64,000 nucleotides of DNA from Bog-473 sp052140165 (GCA_052140165.1 JBKQUM010000103.1:19854-83853), one strand, 5' to 3'; shown: positions 26,340 to 35,239, counted from the first letter of the stretch. Made by a program: numbers and translations. The notes: generated from the sequence alone by a model not told the origin.

Positions 26340-27446
26340 ATGACCGCCACCGCGCCGGCCCGTGCGACCGAACCGGTTGCCGTGGACGCGCCCGAGGTGC
26401 GCGGGCCGGGCGCGCGCCGGACGTGGGTCCCGATGGTGGTCGCGGCGTCGATCATGATCGTCATCAGCCTCGTGTCCGTCTGTGTCGGACCCGTCTCTGT
26501 GCCGCCGTCGCAGGTGCTGGGCACATTGCTGGCGCACGTGCCGCTGCTCCACTTCCACACGAGCACGCCCCCCATCGACCAGGCCATCGTCTGGCAGCTG
26601 CGCATGCCGCGGATCGTGCTGGCCGGGCTCGTCGGCGCCATGCTCGCGGCCGGGGGTGCGGCGTACCAGGGCATCTTCCGCAACCCGTTGGCCGATCCCT
26701 ACCTGCTCGGTGTCGCCGCCGGAGCCGGGCTGGGCGCGACGATCGAGATCGTCTACGGCGGCGATTCGTCCACCTTCCTGCCGATCTTCGCGTTCGTGGG
26801 CGGGTCTCTGGCCGTCGCCGCGACGTACCTGATCGGCGTGGCGGGCGGGCGGCGCGCCTGGGGTCGTTCCATCGTCCTGGCGGGGGTGGCGGTGGCGGCG
26901 CTGCTGACGGCCATTCAGACGTACCTCCAGCAGAGGGACGCCGAGCAGATCCGCCAGATCTACAACTGGATCCTCGGGAGCTTCTCCGTGGCATCGTGGT
27001 CCGACGTGACCCTGATCCTGCCTTACGTGGTGGTGAGCGCGGCGGTGCTCCTCGCCCACCGGCGGATGCTCGACGTGCTGCGAGTGGGTGAGGAGGAGGC
27101 GGGCACGCTCGGCATCCACGCCGCCCGTACCCGGCTCATCGTCGTGGCGGCGGCGACGCTCGGCACTGCGGCGGCGGTGTCGGTCAGCGGCCTCATCGGG
27201 TTCGTCGGGATCATCGTCGCCCATACCGTGCGGTTGACGGCGGGGGCGAGCTACCGGATCATCGTGCCGGTCTCGATGATCGCCGGCGCGGCCTTCCTGA
27301 TCGGTGCCGACCTGATCGCGCGCACGGTCGAGGCGCCGGCCGAGGTGCCGATCGGCGTCGTGACGGCATGCATCGGGGCACCGTTCTTCCTCTTCGTGCT
27401 CGTGTCCCGGCGCGCGGCGCGCGGCGTCGGGGTGGGGGACACCTGA
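26340..27446 (+). CDS. btuC: Corrinoid ABC transporter permease
   Basis: 368 residues with about ten hydrophobic segments, matching FecCD/BtuC permeases. RLPRIVLAGLVGAMLA-like sequence is present as LRMPRIVLAGLVGAMLA, GGAAYQGIFRNPLADPYLLG is the periplasmic gate motif, and GFVGIIVAHTVRLTAG is the cytoplasmic loop that contacts the ATPase. It starts one base after the btuF stop and overlaps btuD by one base, so the three are one transcript under the riboswitch. Function as a B12 permease follows from context; the fold alone also fits siderophore uptake. Confidence 0.88.
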   Translation: MTATAPARATEPVAVDAPEVRGPGARRTWVPMVVAASIMIVISLVSVCVGPVSVPPSQVLGTLLAHVPLLHFHTSTPPIDQAIVWQLRMPRIVLAGLVGAMLAAGGAAYQGIFRNPLADPYLLGVAAGAGLGATIEIVYGGDSSTFLPIFAFVGGSLAVAATYLIGVAGGRRAWGRSIVLAGVAVAALLTAIQTYLQQRDAEQIRQIYNWILGSFSVASWSDVTLILPYVVVSAAVLLAHRRMLDVLRVGEEEAGTLGIHAARTRLIVVAAATLGTAAAVSVSGLIGFVGIIVAHTVRLTAGASYRIIVPVSMIAGAAFLIGADLIARTVEAPAEVPIGVVTACIGAPFFLFVLVSRRAARGVGVGDT

Positions 27447-28348
27447 TGGCGCGGCTCGGCACGGTGATCCGCCTGGCCGAGCGGCGGGGACGGCGCGGCG
27501 CCGGCCCCCAGGGGGACGGCGCCATGGTCGAGCTGGGCGGCGTCACGGTGCGCTTCGACGGCCGGGTGGTGGTCGATGCGGTCACGGCGTCAGTGGGACG
27601 GGGGGAGTGGGTCGGCCTGATCGGCGCCAACGGTGCCGGGAAGACGACACTGATCAAGGCCGTGGCCGGTCTGGTCGACCACGACGGGGAGGTGCGGGTC
27701 GGGGGGAAGTCGTCGGCCGCCATGGGTCGTCGGGAGCGGGCCCGGTCGGTGGCCTACGTGCCCCAGTCGCCCGAGTTGCCCGCCGACATGTCGGTGACCG
27801 ACTACACGCTCCTGGGTCGGACGCCGCACATCGCGTACCTCGCGGTGGAGTCCAGGGCCGACCTTTCGCAGTGCGCGGAGCTCCTGGAGCGCCTGGGCCT
27901 CGCACCGCTTGCGGCGCGGCCGTTGTCGACACTCTCGGGCGGCGAACGACAGAGGGTCGTCCTGGCGCGGGCGCTGGCCCAGGAGGCACCGGTGCTCCTG
28001 ATGGACGAGCCGACCAGCGCGCTCGACCTCTCCCACCGGATGGAGGCACTCGAGAGCGTCGACGAGCTCCGGCGCGAGTGGGGCCTGACGGTGGTCAGCG
28101 CCCTGCACGACCTGACGTTGGCCGGGCAGTTCGCCGACCGGCTGCTGCTCCTCTCCGGCGGCTCGGTGGCCGCGTTCGGGACCCCGGCCGAGGTGCTCGA
28201 CGAATCGGTGTTGGGAGAGGCCTTCGACTGCGCGGTGCGCATCATCCGGACGGACGACGGCGAGCTGGTGATCGTGCCGCGGCGCACCGTGCCGCGCCGG
28301 GCCGGGCCGGCGCACGCCGGCGATGAGGGAGACAAGGAGGCGCAATGA
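27446..28348 (+). CDS. btuD: Corrinoid ABC transporter ATP-binding protein
   Basis: About 300 residues. Walker A is GANGAGKTTLIKA, the signature LSGGERQRVVLARAL, Walker B PVLLMDEPTSALDL and the switch His is in SALHDLTLAG. Layout matches FecE/BtuD. The ATG at 27446 overlaps the btuC stop (TGATG). An alternative ATG about 26 codons later (MVELGGVTVRF) would remove a basic Arg/Gly-rich extension. The C-terminal end has an Arg/Pro tail, then overlaps cobO by four bases. Confidence 0.88.
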   Translation: MARLGTVIRLAERRGRRGAGPQGDGAMVELGGVTVRFDGRVVVDAVTASVGRGEWVGLIGANGAGKTTLIKAVAGLVDHDGEVRVGGKSSAAMGRRERARSVAYVPQSPELPADMSVTDYTLLGRTPHIAYLAVESRADLSQCAELLERLGLAPLAARPLSTLSGGERQRVVLARALAQEAPVLLMDEPTSALDLSHRMEALESVDELRREWGLTVVSALHDLTLAGQFADRLLLLSGGSVAAFGTPAEVLDESVLGEAFDCAVRIIRTDDGELVIVPRRTVPRRAGPAHAGDEGDKEAQ

Positions 28349-28929
28349 GCGGAGACGTGCCGACCTCGCGGGTGCCGTTGCCGACGCCCACCACGCCACC
28401 GGAGCGTCAACGCGTCGACTCCGTGGTCGTGGTCAACACCGGTGACGGCAAGGGGAAGTCGACGGCCGCCTTCGGCGTGATGGGTCGGGCCTGGGCGAGA
28501 GGCTGGCGCGTCGGCGTCGTGCAGTTCATGAAGAGCGGTGACTGGAAGGTCGGTGAGCAGAAGCTGGCCCGGCATCTGGGCGTGGACTGGTGGACCCTGG
28601 GGGACGGCTTCACGTGGGAGTCCACCGATCTGGACGAATCGGCCGCCAAGAACATCCACGCCTGGAGCGTCGCCAGGGACAAGTTGGCCTCCGGTGACTA
28701 CGAGCTGCTGATCCTCGACGAGCTGACCTACGTCGTCAATTACGGCTGGGTCTCCGCGGCCGAGGTGGTCGAGGGGATCCGCAATCGGGCGCCGAAGACG
28801 AACGTCGTCGTGACCGGACGGGACGCCCCACCCGAGCTGGTCGATGTCGCCGACACCGTCACCGAGATGAAGAAGGTCAAGCACGCGTACGAGCGGGGTG
28901 TCCGCGCCATGAAGGGGATCGAGTATTGA
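28345..28929 (+). CDS. cobO: Cob(I)yrinic acid a,c-diamide adenosyltransferase
   Basis: 194 residues. VVVNTGDGKGKSTAAFG is the ATP-binding P-loop of CobA/CobO/BtuR, QFMKSGDWKVGEQKL and DELTYVVNYGW are conserved in the family, and EMKKVKHAYERGVRAMKGIEY, in part, is the C-terminal signature. It attaches 5'-deoxyadenosine to cobalt of imported corrinoids. This is the only adenosyltransferase in the window. Overlaps btuD and cbiZ by four bases each. Confidence 0.93.
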   Translation: MSGDVPTSRVPLPTPTTPPERQRVDSVVVVNTGDGKGKSTAAFGVMGRAWARGWRVGVVQFMKSGDWKVGEQKLARHLGVDWWTLGDGFTWESTDLDESAAKNIHAWSVARDKLASGDYELLILDELTYVVNYGWVSAAEVVEGIRNRAPKTNVVVTGRDAPPELVDVADTVTEMKKVKHAYERGVRAMKGIEY

Positions 28930-29555
28930 GCGCGTCCGAGTTGCACGCATTCGGCGGAGTGCCGGCTCTCGCAGCCCTGGCCTGGCCGCTCACCGTGCCG
29001 CTTCTCTCGGCCTCGACGGCGCCGGTGGGCGGGGGTATCGGTCCCCGCCATTGGGTGGTCAACGCCCAGGTCCCGTCGGATTACGGGCGCCGGGACGTCG
29101 CGGCCCACATCGCCGAGGTGGCCGACGCGCTCGGCCTCGCCGGCCCGGGGGTCGGGATGCTCACCGCCGCCGAGGTGGACGCTGCGGCGGTGGCCGAGGA
29201 CGACGGCGTCAGGGTCGAGGCGACGGTGGGCCTCAGCCGGCCGGTCTGGGCGGCTGCGCCGGCGGAGGGGTGCGAGGTGGCTGTCGCGCCCGGCACGGTG
29301 AACGTCGTCGTCTTCCTCCCGGTCCGGCACACCGACGCCGCCCTGGCCAACATGCTGTGCACGGTCACGGAGGCCAAGGTGCAGGCGTTCCTCGACGGTG
29401 GAGTCCCCGGCACCGGCACCGCCTCGGATGCCGTCACCGTCCTCTGCCCGCCGTCGGGCCCGGCGGAGCCGTTCGGCGGCCCTCGCTCGGAGCTCGGGGC
29501 CCGGGTGGCCCGCGCCACCTACGCCGCCCTCCGGTCGGGAATGGCGGCGCGGTGA
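28926..29555 (+). CDS. cbiZ: Adenosylcobinamide amidohydrolase
   Basis: 209 residues. PVGGGIGPRHWVVNAQVPSDY opens the domain in part, and GVGMLTAAEVDAAAV, EAKVQAFLDGGVPGTGTASDAV and the glycine-rich GTGTASDAV motif are hallmarks of CbiZ. The enzyme cuts the aminopropanol side chain of cobinamide or pseudocobalamin to give cobyric acid, which CbiB then reuses. This marks a corrinoid-remodelling route. It has a TTG start overlapping the cobO stop. CbiZ is best known from archaea and some phototrophs, so its presence in an actinobacterial-type operon is notable. Confidence 0.88.
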   Translation: MSASELHAFGGVPALAALAWPLTVPLLSASTAPVGGGIGPRHWVVNAQVPSDYGRRDVAAHIAEVADALGLAGPGVGMLTAAEVDAAAVAEDDGVRVEATVGLSRPVWAAAPAEGCEVAVAPGTVNVVVFLPVRHTDAALANMLCTVTEAKVQAFLDGGVPGTGTASDAVTVLCPPSGPAEPFGGPRSELGARVARATYAALRSGMAAR

Positions 29556-30079
29556 TCACGCTCGTCCTCGGTGGCACGCGTTCGGGGAAGTCCGCGGTGG
29601 CCGAGGGCCTCGCGGCACGGCAGGGTCCGGCGGTGACCTACGTCGCCACCATGATCCCCCGCGGGGACCCCGACCTCGAGGCGCGCATCGCTGCGCACCG
29701 GGCGCGGCGCGACCCGGCGTGGGAGACCGTGGACGCGGGCGACGACCTGCCCGTCCTGTTGTCGACGCTGCGCGGGACCGTGCTGGTGGACTCGCTCGGT
29801 CCCTGGGTGGCGGCGCTCTGCACGGACCCCGGCATCGCGGCCCCCGCAGCGGGAACCGGCGGCGGGCGCCTGTGCGTGGCCCTCCGCGAGAGGTCGGGTG
29901 ACACGATCGTGGTCTCCGACGAGGTCGGGATGGCGGTGCACCCCTCCACGGAGGAGGGCCGCCGGTTCCAAGATGCCCTCGGCTCGGTCAACCACGCCGT
30001 CTCGGCGGTGGCCGACCGCGTCTACCTCGTGGTTGCCGGCCGGCCGCTGGAGCTGCCTGCGGTCGGAGGGCTCCCGTGA
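29552..30079 (+). CDS. cobU: Adenosylcobinamide kinase / guanylyltransferase
   Basis: 175 residues from a GTG overlapping cbiZ. LVLGGTRSGKSAVAEGLA is the P-loop at residues 3-20, and ARIAAHRARRDPAWETVD carries the His that becomes guanylylated. VVSDEVGMAVHPSTEEGRRF is the conserved distal motif. The enzyme phosphorylates adenosylcobinamide and adds GMP, giving the GDP-activated intermediate used by CobS. Central IAAPAAGTGGG is a short low-complexity insertion. Called CobP in other nomenclature. Confidence 0.93.
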   Translation: MITLVLGGTRSGKSAVAEGLAARQGPAVTYVATMIPRGDPDLEARIAAHRARRDPAWETVDAGDDLPVLLSTLRGTVLVDSLGPWVAALCTDPGIAAPAAGTGGGRLCVALRERSGDTIVVSDEVGMAVHPSTEEGRRFQDALGSVNHAVSAVADRVYLVVAGRPLELPAVGGLP

Positions 30080-30792
30080 GGCGGGCGTTGTCGTTCCTGA
30101 CCGTGCTCGGCCGGGCCGCCGAGCCCAACGAGCGCACGCTGTCGTGGTTCCCCCTCGTCGGCGTCGCCGTGGGCGCGGTCGTGGGCGCGACCTGGTGGGT
30201 CGCCGGGCGGTTGTGGCCGGCTGCCCTCGCCGCTGTCGTCGCCGTGGTGGTGGACGCCACCGTGACGGGCTGCCTGCATCTGGACGGCCTGGCCGACGCG
30301 GCCGACGGCCTGCTCCCCGCCGTCGGCCGGGCGCGCCGGCTCGAGATCATGGCCGACCCCCGGGTGGGGGCCTTCGGCGCCGTGGCCCTGGTGCTGGTGC
30401 TGTCCCTTCGGACGACGGCGCTGGCCGTGACGGTCGCCCGTCCGCTGGTCGTCGTCGGGCTGTGGTGCGGGTCTCGCACCATGATGGCCGTGGTGGCCCG
30501 CACGCTGCCCTATGCGCACGCCGACGGTGGCACGGCGTCCGCCTTCGTCGGCCAGGGTCACTCTGTGGTGGCGCGCTACGGGGTGGCCGCGTACGGCATG
30601 GGTTTGGCCTTTGTCTTCGCTGCACTCGGGGCGGGCGACCGCGGCCTGGTGGTCATGGGCACGGAAGTGGTGGCGATGGCGGCCGTCCTGTGGTTCGCGG
30701 TCCGGAGGCTGGGCGGCTACAGCGGTGACGTTCTCGGTGCGATGGGTGTGGTCGGCGAGACGGTCGGCCTTCTCGCCCTGGCGGCAAAGTGA
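30076..30792 (+). CDS. cobS: Adenosylcobinamide-GDP ribazoletransferase
   Basis: 238 residues, integral membrane protein with about six hydrophobic segments. VTGCLHLDGLADAADGLLPA and RLEIMADPRVGAFGAVALVL are the two acidic motifs that bind the nucleotide, present in all CobS proteins. It joins adenosylcobinamide-GDP with alpha-ribazole-(phosphate) made by the downstream CobT. Starts with GTG, overlapping cobU by four bases. Confidence 0.92.
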   Translation: MRRALSFLTVLGRAAEPNERTLSWFPLVGVAVGAVVGATWWVAGRLWPAALAAVVAVVVDATVTGCLHLDGLADAADGLLPAVGRARRLEIMADPRVGAFGAVALVLVLSLRTTALAVTVARPLVVVGLWCGSRTMMAVVARTLPYAHADGGTASAFVGQGHSVVARYGVAAYGMGLAFVFAALGAGDRGLVVMGTEVVAMAAVLWFAVRRLGGYSGDVLGAMGVVGETVGLLALAAK

Positions 30793-31703
30793 GGCATCGG
30801 CGCCGCATACCGCGCCCGCTGGGTGCCGCGGCGGGTGTTGCGCTCGACCGCCTGTTGCCCGAGCCGCCGGGGGTTGTCCACCCCGTCGTGCTCTTCGGGG
30901 GCCTCATGACCGGGCTGGAGCGCCGCATCCACCGCGACGCCAAAGGGCCGGGCCTCCTCCACGCGCTGACCGGCGTCGTCCTCGGTCTGGGGGCCGGCGC
31001 CGTGGTGCGATCCACCGCCCTGGCGACGACGTCGGCCGTGGCCGGCCGCGCCCTCGTCGCGGCGGCGGGAGACGTCGGGCGTTCGCTCCAGGGGGACGAC
31101 GTGGAGCGGGCGCGGGAGTTGCTGCCGTCGCTGGTCGGGCGGGACGCGGGTGGGCTGGACAGGGACGAGATCGCCCGGGCAGTGGTGGAGTCCGTGGCCG
31201 AGAACACGGTGGACGCGGTCGTGGCCCCGGCGTTCTGGGGCTCGGTCGCCGGTGCTCCGGGCGCGCTCGGCTACCGGTCCGTGAACACCCTCGATTCGAT
31301 GGTGGGGCACCGCTCGCCGCGCTACGCCAACTACGGGTGGGCGAGCGCGCGGCTCGACGACGCACTTGGGTGGGTGCCGGCCCGACTGACCGCGGCGCTC
31401 GTCGCCGCAGTGCGGCCGCGTCGGGCCAGGGCGGTCTGGGTGGCGGTGCGCGAGCAGGCACCAGCCCACCCGTCGCCGAACGCGGGTGTCGCCGAAGCGG
31501 CGTTCGCCGCTGCGCTCGGCGTGCGCCTCGGGGGCACCAACCGCTACGGCGACCGGGTCGAAGCGCGTGTGGTGCTGGGGACGGGACGGCCGCCGGCCCA
31601 GGAGGACATCGGTGCCGCCATCCGCCTCTCGAACGACGTGAGCGCAGCGCTCGCCGTCGGGCTCGGGCTGATCGGGTGTGCTCGCTGGTGGGTGGCGCGG
31701 TGA
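30789..31703 (+). CDS. cbiB: Adenosylcobinamide-phosphate synthase (CbiB/CobD)
   Basis: 304 residues with several hydrophobic segments. RLLPEPPGVVHPVVLFGGLM opens the family; ESVAENTVDAVVAPAFWG, GYRSVNTLDSMVGHRSPRY and FGWASARLDD-like YGWASARLDDALGWVPARL are the strongest family motifs. It links cobyric acid to aminopropanol phosphate, closing the CbiZ salvage loop. Named CobD in Pseudomonas nomenclature. The GTG start overlaps cobS; the end overlaps the aminotransferase-like gene (GTGA). Confidence 0.93.
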   Translation: MRHRRRIPRPLGAAAGVALDRLLPEPPGVVHPVVLFGGLMTGLERRIHRDAKGPGLLHALTGVVLGLGAGAVVRSTALATTSAVAGRALVAAAGDVGRSLQGDDVERARELLPSLVGRDAGGLDRDEIARAVVESVAENTVDAVVAPAFWGSVAGAPGALGYRSVNTLDSMVGHRSPRYANYGWASARLDDALGWVPARLTAALVAAVRPRRARAVWVAVREQAPAHPSPNAGVAEAAFAAALGVRLGGTNRYGDRVEARVVLGTGRPPAQEDIGAAIRLSNDVSAALAVGLGLIGCARWWVAR

Positions 31704-32620
31704 CGATGCCCGCCTCCGGGTCCCACGGCGGCGACGGCCGGGCGGTCGCGGTCGCGCTCGGGTTGGACCCGGGCTCGGTGCTCGATCTGTCCATGTCGCT
31801 GAACCCGCTCGCCCCGGACCCCGGGCCCGTCGTCGCCCGCCACCTGGACGCCGTGCGCATGTACCCCGATCCCCGCCGGGCGTCGGAGGAGCTGGCCCGA
31901 GCGATCGGGGTCGGGCCGGAGCACCTGCTGCTGACCAATGGGGGTGCCGAAGCCATCGCGCTCGTCGCTGCCGAGCTCGGTGGCCGCGTCGAGGAGCCCG
32001 AGTTCGGGTTGCACCCCCGCGCCGGCGGCCCGCTGTGGCGCTCCAACCCGCACAGTCCGAGCGGCCTCCTGGCGGGTCCCGACGAGGTCGCCGACGTCTG
32101 GGACGAGGCCTTCTACCCCCTGGCGACCGGGCAGTGGACCAGGGGTGACGGTTCGGTGGTGGTCGGCTCGCTCACGAAGCTCCTCGCCTGCCCCGGCCTG
32201 CGGCTCGGCTACGTGCTGGGTGAGCCGGACCTCGTTGCGCGCTGCCAATCCCGTCAGCCGGGGTGGTCGGTGGGCGCACTGGCTGTGGCCGCGCTGCCCG
32301 ACCTGCTCGGGACAGTCGACCTCCCGGGCTGGTGTGCCGGCATCGCCGACCTGCGGGTCGCGCTCACGGACCTGCTGGCGTCGCACGGGCTCCCGGTGCG
32401 CCCCTCCGACGCCAACTGGGTCCTCGTCGAGCGGGCCGGGCTCCGGGAGGCGCTCGCGCCGCACGGCGTGGTGGTTCGCGACTGTGCCAGCTTCGGCCTG
32501 CCGGCTATGACACGGATCGCCGTGCCGTCGGACGCGGGTCTGGAGCGTTTGTCCACGGCACTGGACCGGGCCCTCGAGGACCACGTCGACGTGCCCGCAC
32601 ACCCGGAGCCCGTGACATGA
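31700..32620 (+). CDS. cobC: PLP-dependent threonine-phosphate decarboxylase-like enzyme
   Basis: 306 residues of the class I/II aminotransferase fold. SMSLNPLAPDPGPVV resembles the N-termini of cobalamin-pathway decarboxylases, LLLTNGGAEAIALVAAEL is the phosphate-cup region, and VVGSLTKLLACPGLRLGYV holds the PLP lysine in a S-x-T-K context. It probably makes aminopropanol phosphate from L-threonine phosphate for CbiB; histidinol-phosphate aminotransferase is the close alternative, excluded only by context. At 306 residues it is shorter than typical members (330-360). Starts with GTG overlapping cbiB, or ATG six bases later. Confidence 0.82.
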   Translation: MTMPASGSHGGDGRAVAVALGLDPGSVLDLSMSLNPLAPDPGPVVARHLDAVRMYPDPRRASEELARAIGVGPEHLLLTNGGAEAIALVAAELGGRVEEPEFGLHPRAGGPLWRSNPHSPSGLLAGPDEVADVWDEAFYPLATGQWTRGDGSVVVGSLTKLLACPGLRLGYVLGEPDLVARCQSRQPGWSVGALAVAALPDLLGTVDLPGWCAGIADLRVALTDLLASHGLPVRPSDANWVLVERAGLREALAPHGVVVRDCASFGLPAMTRIAVPSDAGLERLSTALDRALEDHVDVPAHPEPVT

Positions 32621-34356
32621 GCTGGCAACGCCCGGTGCCGCTCGTCGGGGACGCCTCCTCGGCAAGGGCGCGTCGTGAGGCGCCGCGTGCGTGGGCTTTC
32701 GGCGAGCAGGAGAGGGATGCCTACTACGCCGCGGTGCTCGGGCGTCGCGACATTCGGCGCTTCCGGCCGGACGCTCTCGAGCCCGACGTGTTGGAGCGGA
32801 TCCTGTCCGCTGCCCACGCCGCGCCCTCGGTGGGTCACTCTCAGCCATGGCGGTTCGTGGTGATCCGCGACGCCGCCACGCGCGACAGCGCCGCGCTGAT
32901 GGCCGACCGGGAGTGGCACCGGCAGGCCGCGACCTTCTCCGACCGCTCCGGCCGGCAAATGCTCGACCTCCAGCTGCACGGCATCCGCGACGCGCCGGTC
33001 GGCGTCGTGGTGTGCTGCGACAGGAGGACGGCGGCCCAGGGCGTGCTCGGACGGGCCACCTATGTCGACGCCGACATGTGGTCCTGCGCGTGTGCCATCG
33101 AGAACCTGTGGCTGGCTGCCCGGGTGGAGGGTGTCGGCACGGGTTGGGTGACGCTGTTCCAGCCGGTTGAGCTCGCTGCGCTCATCGGGCTGCCGCCCGG
33201 CGTGGAGACACTCGGATGGCTGTGCCTGGGCTGGCCGGACGAGCGGCCGCCGGAGCCGGGGCTCGAGCGGGCCGGCTGGTCGAGCCGCCAGCCGCTGTCC
33301 GACGTGGTGCTGTGGGAACGCTGGAGCGAGGACGCGGAGGCCCCGCTCCCGCCGCCGTCCCATCTCCACGCCCCTGAGCCGGCGTCGGTGGTCGGCGCCC
33401 GTGATGCAGCGGACGTGCTGCTCACCCCTCCCGGATCGCTCGGGGCCCTCGACCGCGCCGTGGACCGCATGGTGGCGCTGGGCCTCGGGCCCGATGCAGC
33501 GGTGACCGCCGTCATCGCGGCGGCAGGACATCCCGTGACCCGTCACGGCGTGTCCACCTACGACGATTCGGTGACCCGCGAGGTCCTCGAGGCGACGGTC
33601 GCGGGGGAGTCGCTCGGCGCCGTGGCAGGACGGCTGGTCGGCGCGGAGGTGGTTGCCGTCGACGCCGGCGTGCCCGGTGATCCCGTCCCCGGCACCATCC
33701 TGTGCCGCGCCACGGGGCCTCGGGGCGACCTCGTGTCCTCCGACGCAGTATCGCCGACCGACACGGCGAGGATCGTCGATGCGGGCCGTGAGCTCGGCAG
33801 GAGCCTCGGCCACCGGCTCGTCGCGCTCGGCGAGGTCGGTATCGGCAACACGACGGTCGCCGCCGCGCTGGTCGCCCGCCGGCTCGGCCTTGGGGCGGGG
33901 GACGCCGTGGGTCTCGGCGCCGGCGGAGACTCCGCCACGCTGGAGCGCAAGCGTGCCGCGGTGGACGCGGCGTTGGCGAGGGTCGCGACGGCGCACGCCG
34001 ACCTCGAGGAGCCGATGGCCACGCTCGCGGCGTTGGGTGGGCCCGAGATCGCCTACCTCACCGGCGTGACGCTGGGTGCGGCCGAGGCAGGTTCTCTGGT
34101 CGTGCTGGACGGTTTGGTGACCGCCGCGGCTGCGCTGATCGCCGTCACCCTGGAGCCGGCGGTGGCGGCCCACCTCGTGGCCGGTCAGGAAAGCCGTGAG
34201 CAGGCGCACCGCATGGTAAACGGACAGTTGGGCCTGGAGCCGCTGCTGTCGCTGCGCCTTCGCTCGGGGGAGGGTGTGGGGGCCCTGCTGGCGGTGCAGT
34301 TGCTGCGGACCGCGGCGGGACTGCGGAGCCAGGCCGGCCGGGTGACCGAGAGGTAG
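32617..34356 (+). CDS. bluB-cobT: BluB-CobT fusion: DMB synthase plus nicotinate-nucleotide:DMB phosphoribosyltransferase
   Basis: 579 residues. The N-terminal domain (about 25-235) is BluB: VLGRRDIRRFRPDALEPDVL (in part), AAPSVGHSQPWRFVVI and YVDADMWSCACAIENLWLAA. It splits reduced FMN with O2 to give 5,6-dimethylbenzimidazole. The C-terminal domain (about 255-575) is CobT: LTPPGSLGALDRAVDRM, GEVGIGNTTVAAALVARRL and LRLRSGEGVGALLAVQLL, which includes the catalytic Glu. It turns that base into alpha-ribazole phosphate. One polypeptide thus makes and activates the lower ligand. Last gene of the regulon; the Wzz-like gene converges 13 bases on. Confidence 0.93.
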   Translation: MSWQRPVPLVGDASSARARREAPRAWAFGEQERDAYYAAVLGRRDIRRFRPDALEPDVLERILSAAHAAPSVGHSQPWRFVVIRDAATRDSAALMADREWHRQAATFSDRSGRQMLDLQLHGIRDAPVGVVVCCDRRTAAQGVLGRATYVDADMWSCACAIENLWLAARVEGVGTGWVTLFQPVELAALIGLPPGVETLGWLCLGWPDERPPEPGLERAGWSSRQPLSDVVLWERWSEDAEAPLPPPSHLHAPEPASVVGARDAADVLLTPPGSLGALDRAVDRMVALGLGPDAAVTAVIAAAGHPVTRHGVSTYDDSVTREVLEATVAGESLGAVAGRLVGAEVVAVDAGVPGDPVPGTILCRATGPRGDLVSSDAVSPTDTARIVDAGRELGRSLGHRLVALGEVGIGNTTVAAALVARRLGLGAGDAVGLGAGGDSATLERKRAAVDAALARVATAHADLEEPMATLAALGGPEIAYLTGVTLGAAEAGSLVVLDGLVTAAAALIAVTLEPAVAAHLVAGQESREQAHRMVNGQLGLEPLLSLRLRSGEGVGALLAVQLLRTAAGLRSQAGRVTER

Positions 34357-34369
34357 CGGTCCCGGGTCG

Positions 34370-35239
34370 TCAGTCCCGCGTGGGCGAGACGGCGTTCACC
34401 AGGAGCGCGACGCCGATGCCGAGGATGATGCCGAAGATGAGCGCCAGGACGGTCCATTCGACCGTCTTCGGCGACACGGGCTTGGTCGGGACGGTGGCCG
34501 AGGAGATGACCTGCCCCGCCTCTTCGGTGGTGCCCTGTGACGCGTAGAACTGGTAGTTCTGGAGTTGGTCCTGCAGGTTGGCGAGCTGGCTCTCCAGGTC
34601 TCCGAGCTGTGTCTCGTCCGGCGTCACGTTCACCCCGGCCGGAGCGGACCGGATCTGGGAGTTGAGGTTCGAGATGGCGAGCTGCACCGTGTTCACCTTG
34701 GTCGTGAGCTGCTGCTCGGCGGAGGTGAAGGTGCCGATCGTCTGGTTCCGCTCGTAACCGATGTAGGCGCGTGCGTAAGTGTTGGCCGCGGCGGCCGCCG
34801 CCTGTGGGTCCTTCGACCGCACGGAAATCTGCACCACGTCGGTGGTGCCGACTTCCGCGGCCGTGACCGACGGTGCACCGGAGTCGGTCCGCGCCACGAT
34901 GTCAGCGACCGCCGAGCTCTCGATCACTTCTATGTCGTCGCGGACGTCGATCGCCGTCGGCACGCCGGTCGGGAAGTTCGCCTGGATCAGCGTCTGTGAG
35001 ATGGCCGGCTCCAGGAGGACCGAGGCCGTCGCCTGGTAGGTGGGCTTGACCGCCACGCAGTACGCCAGGGTCGCCCCCACGCAGATGGCGGCCACCACGA
35101 TCACCGTGACCTTCTTCCGCCAGAGCAGGTGGGCGTATTCGCGCAGCCCAGACTGCTCTTCTCCCCCCGGGGCATCCATCAGGGGGATCTCGGGGTACTC
35201 GCGTAACAGCGTCTGCTGGTCTTCGCCGGCCATCATCAT
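34370..35239 (-). CDS. Wzz-like polysaccharide chain-length/copolymerase protein
   Basis: 289 residues with two membrane segments flanking a large periplasmic domain: KVTVIVVAAICVGATLAYCV (about 35-54) and VLALIFGIILGIGVALLVNAV (near the C-terminus), preceded by PTKPVSPKTVEW, the proline-rich TM2 approach of Wzz proteins. TSAEQQLTTKVNTVQLAISNLN and ESQLANLQDQLQNYQ (periplasm) are coiled-coil-like. There is no C-terminal tyrosine-kinase domain. It would set chain length of the polysaccharide made by the neighbouring genes. Separated by 137 bases from the upstream dehydratase gene. Confidence 0.85.
   Translation of the reverse strand: MMMAGEDQQTLLREYPEIPLMDAPGGEEQSGLREYAHLLWRKKVTVIVVAAICVGATLAYCVAVKPTYQATASVLLEPAISQTLIQANFPTGVPTAIDVRDDIEVIESSAVADIVARTDSGAPSVTAAEVGTTDVVQISVRSKDPQAAAAAANTYARAYIGYERNQTIGTFTSAEQQLTTKVNTVQLAISNLNSQIRSAPAGVNVTPDETQLGDLESQLANLQDQLQNYQFYASQGTTEEAGQVISSATVPTKPVSPKTVEWTVLALIFGIILGIGVALLVNAVSPTRD

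Noticed and set aside
31700..32620. Histidinol-phosphate aminotransferase
   Set aside because: The PLP fold fits both, but the gene overlaps cbiB and the BluB-CobT gene and lies in the B12 regulon, favouring the threonine-phosphate decarboxylase role.
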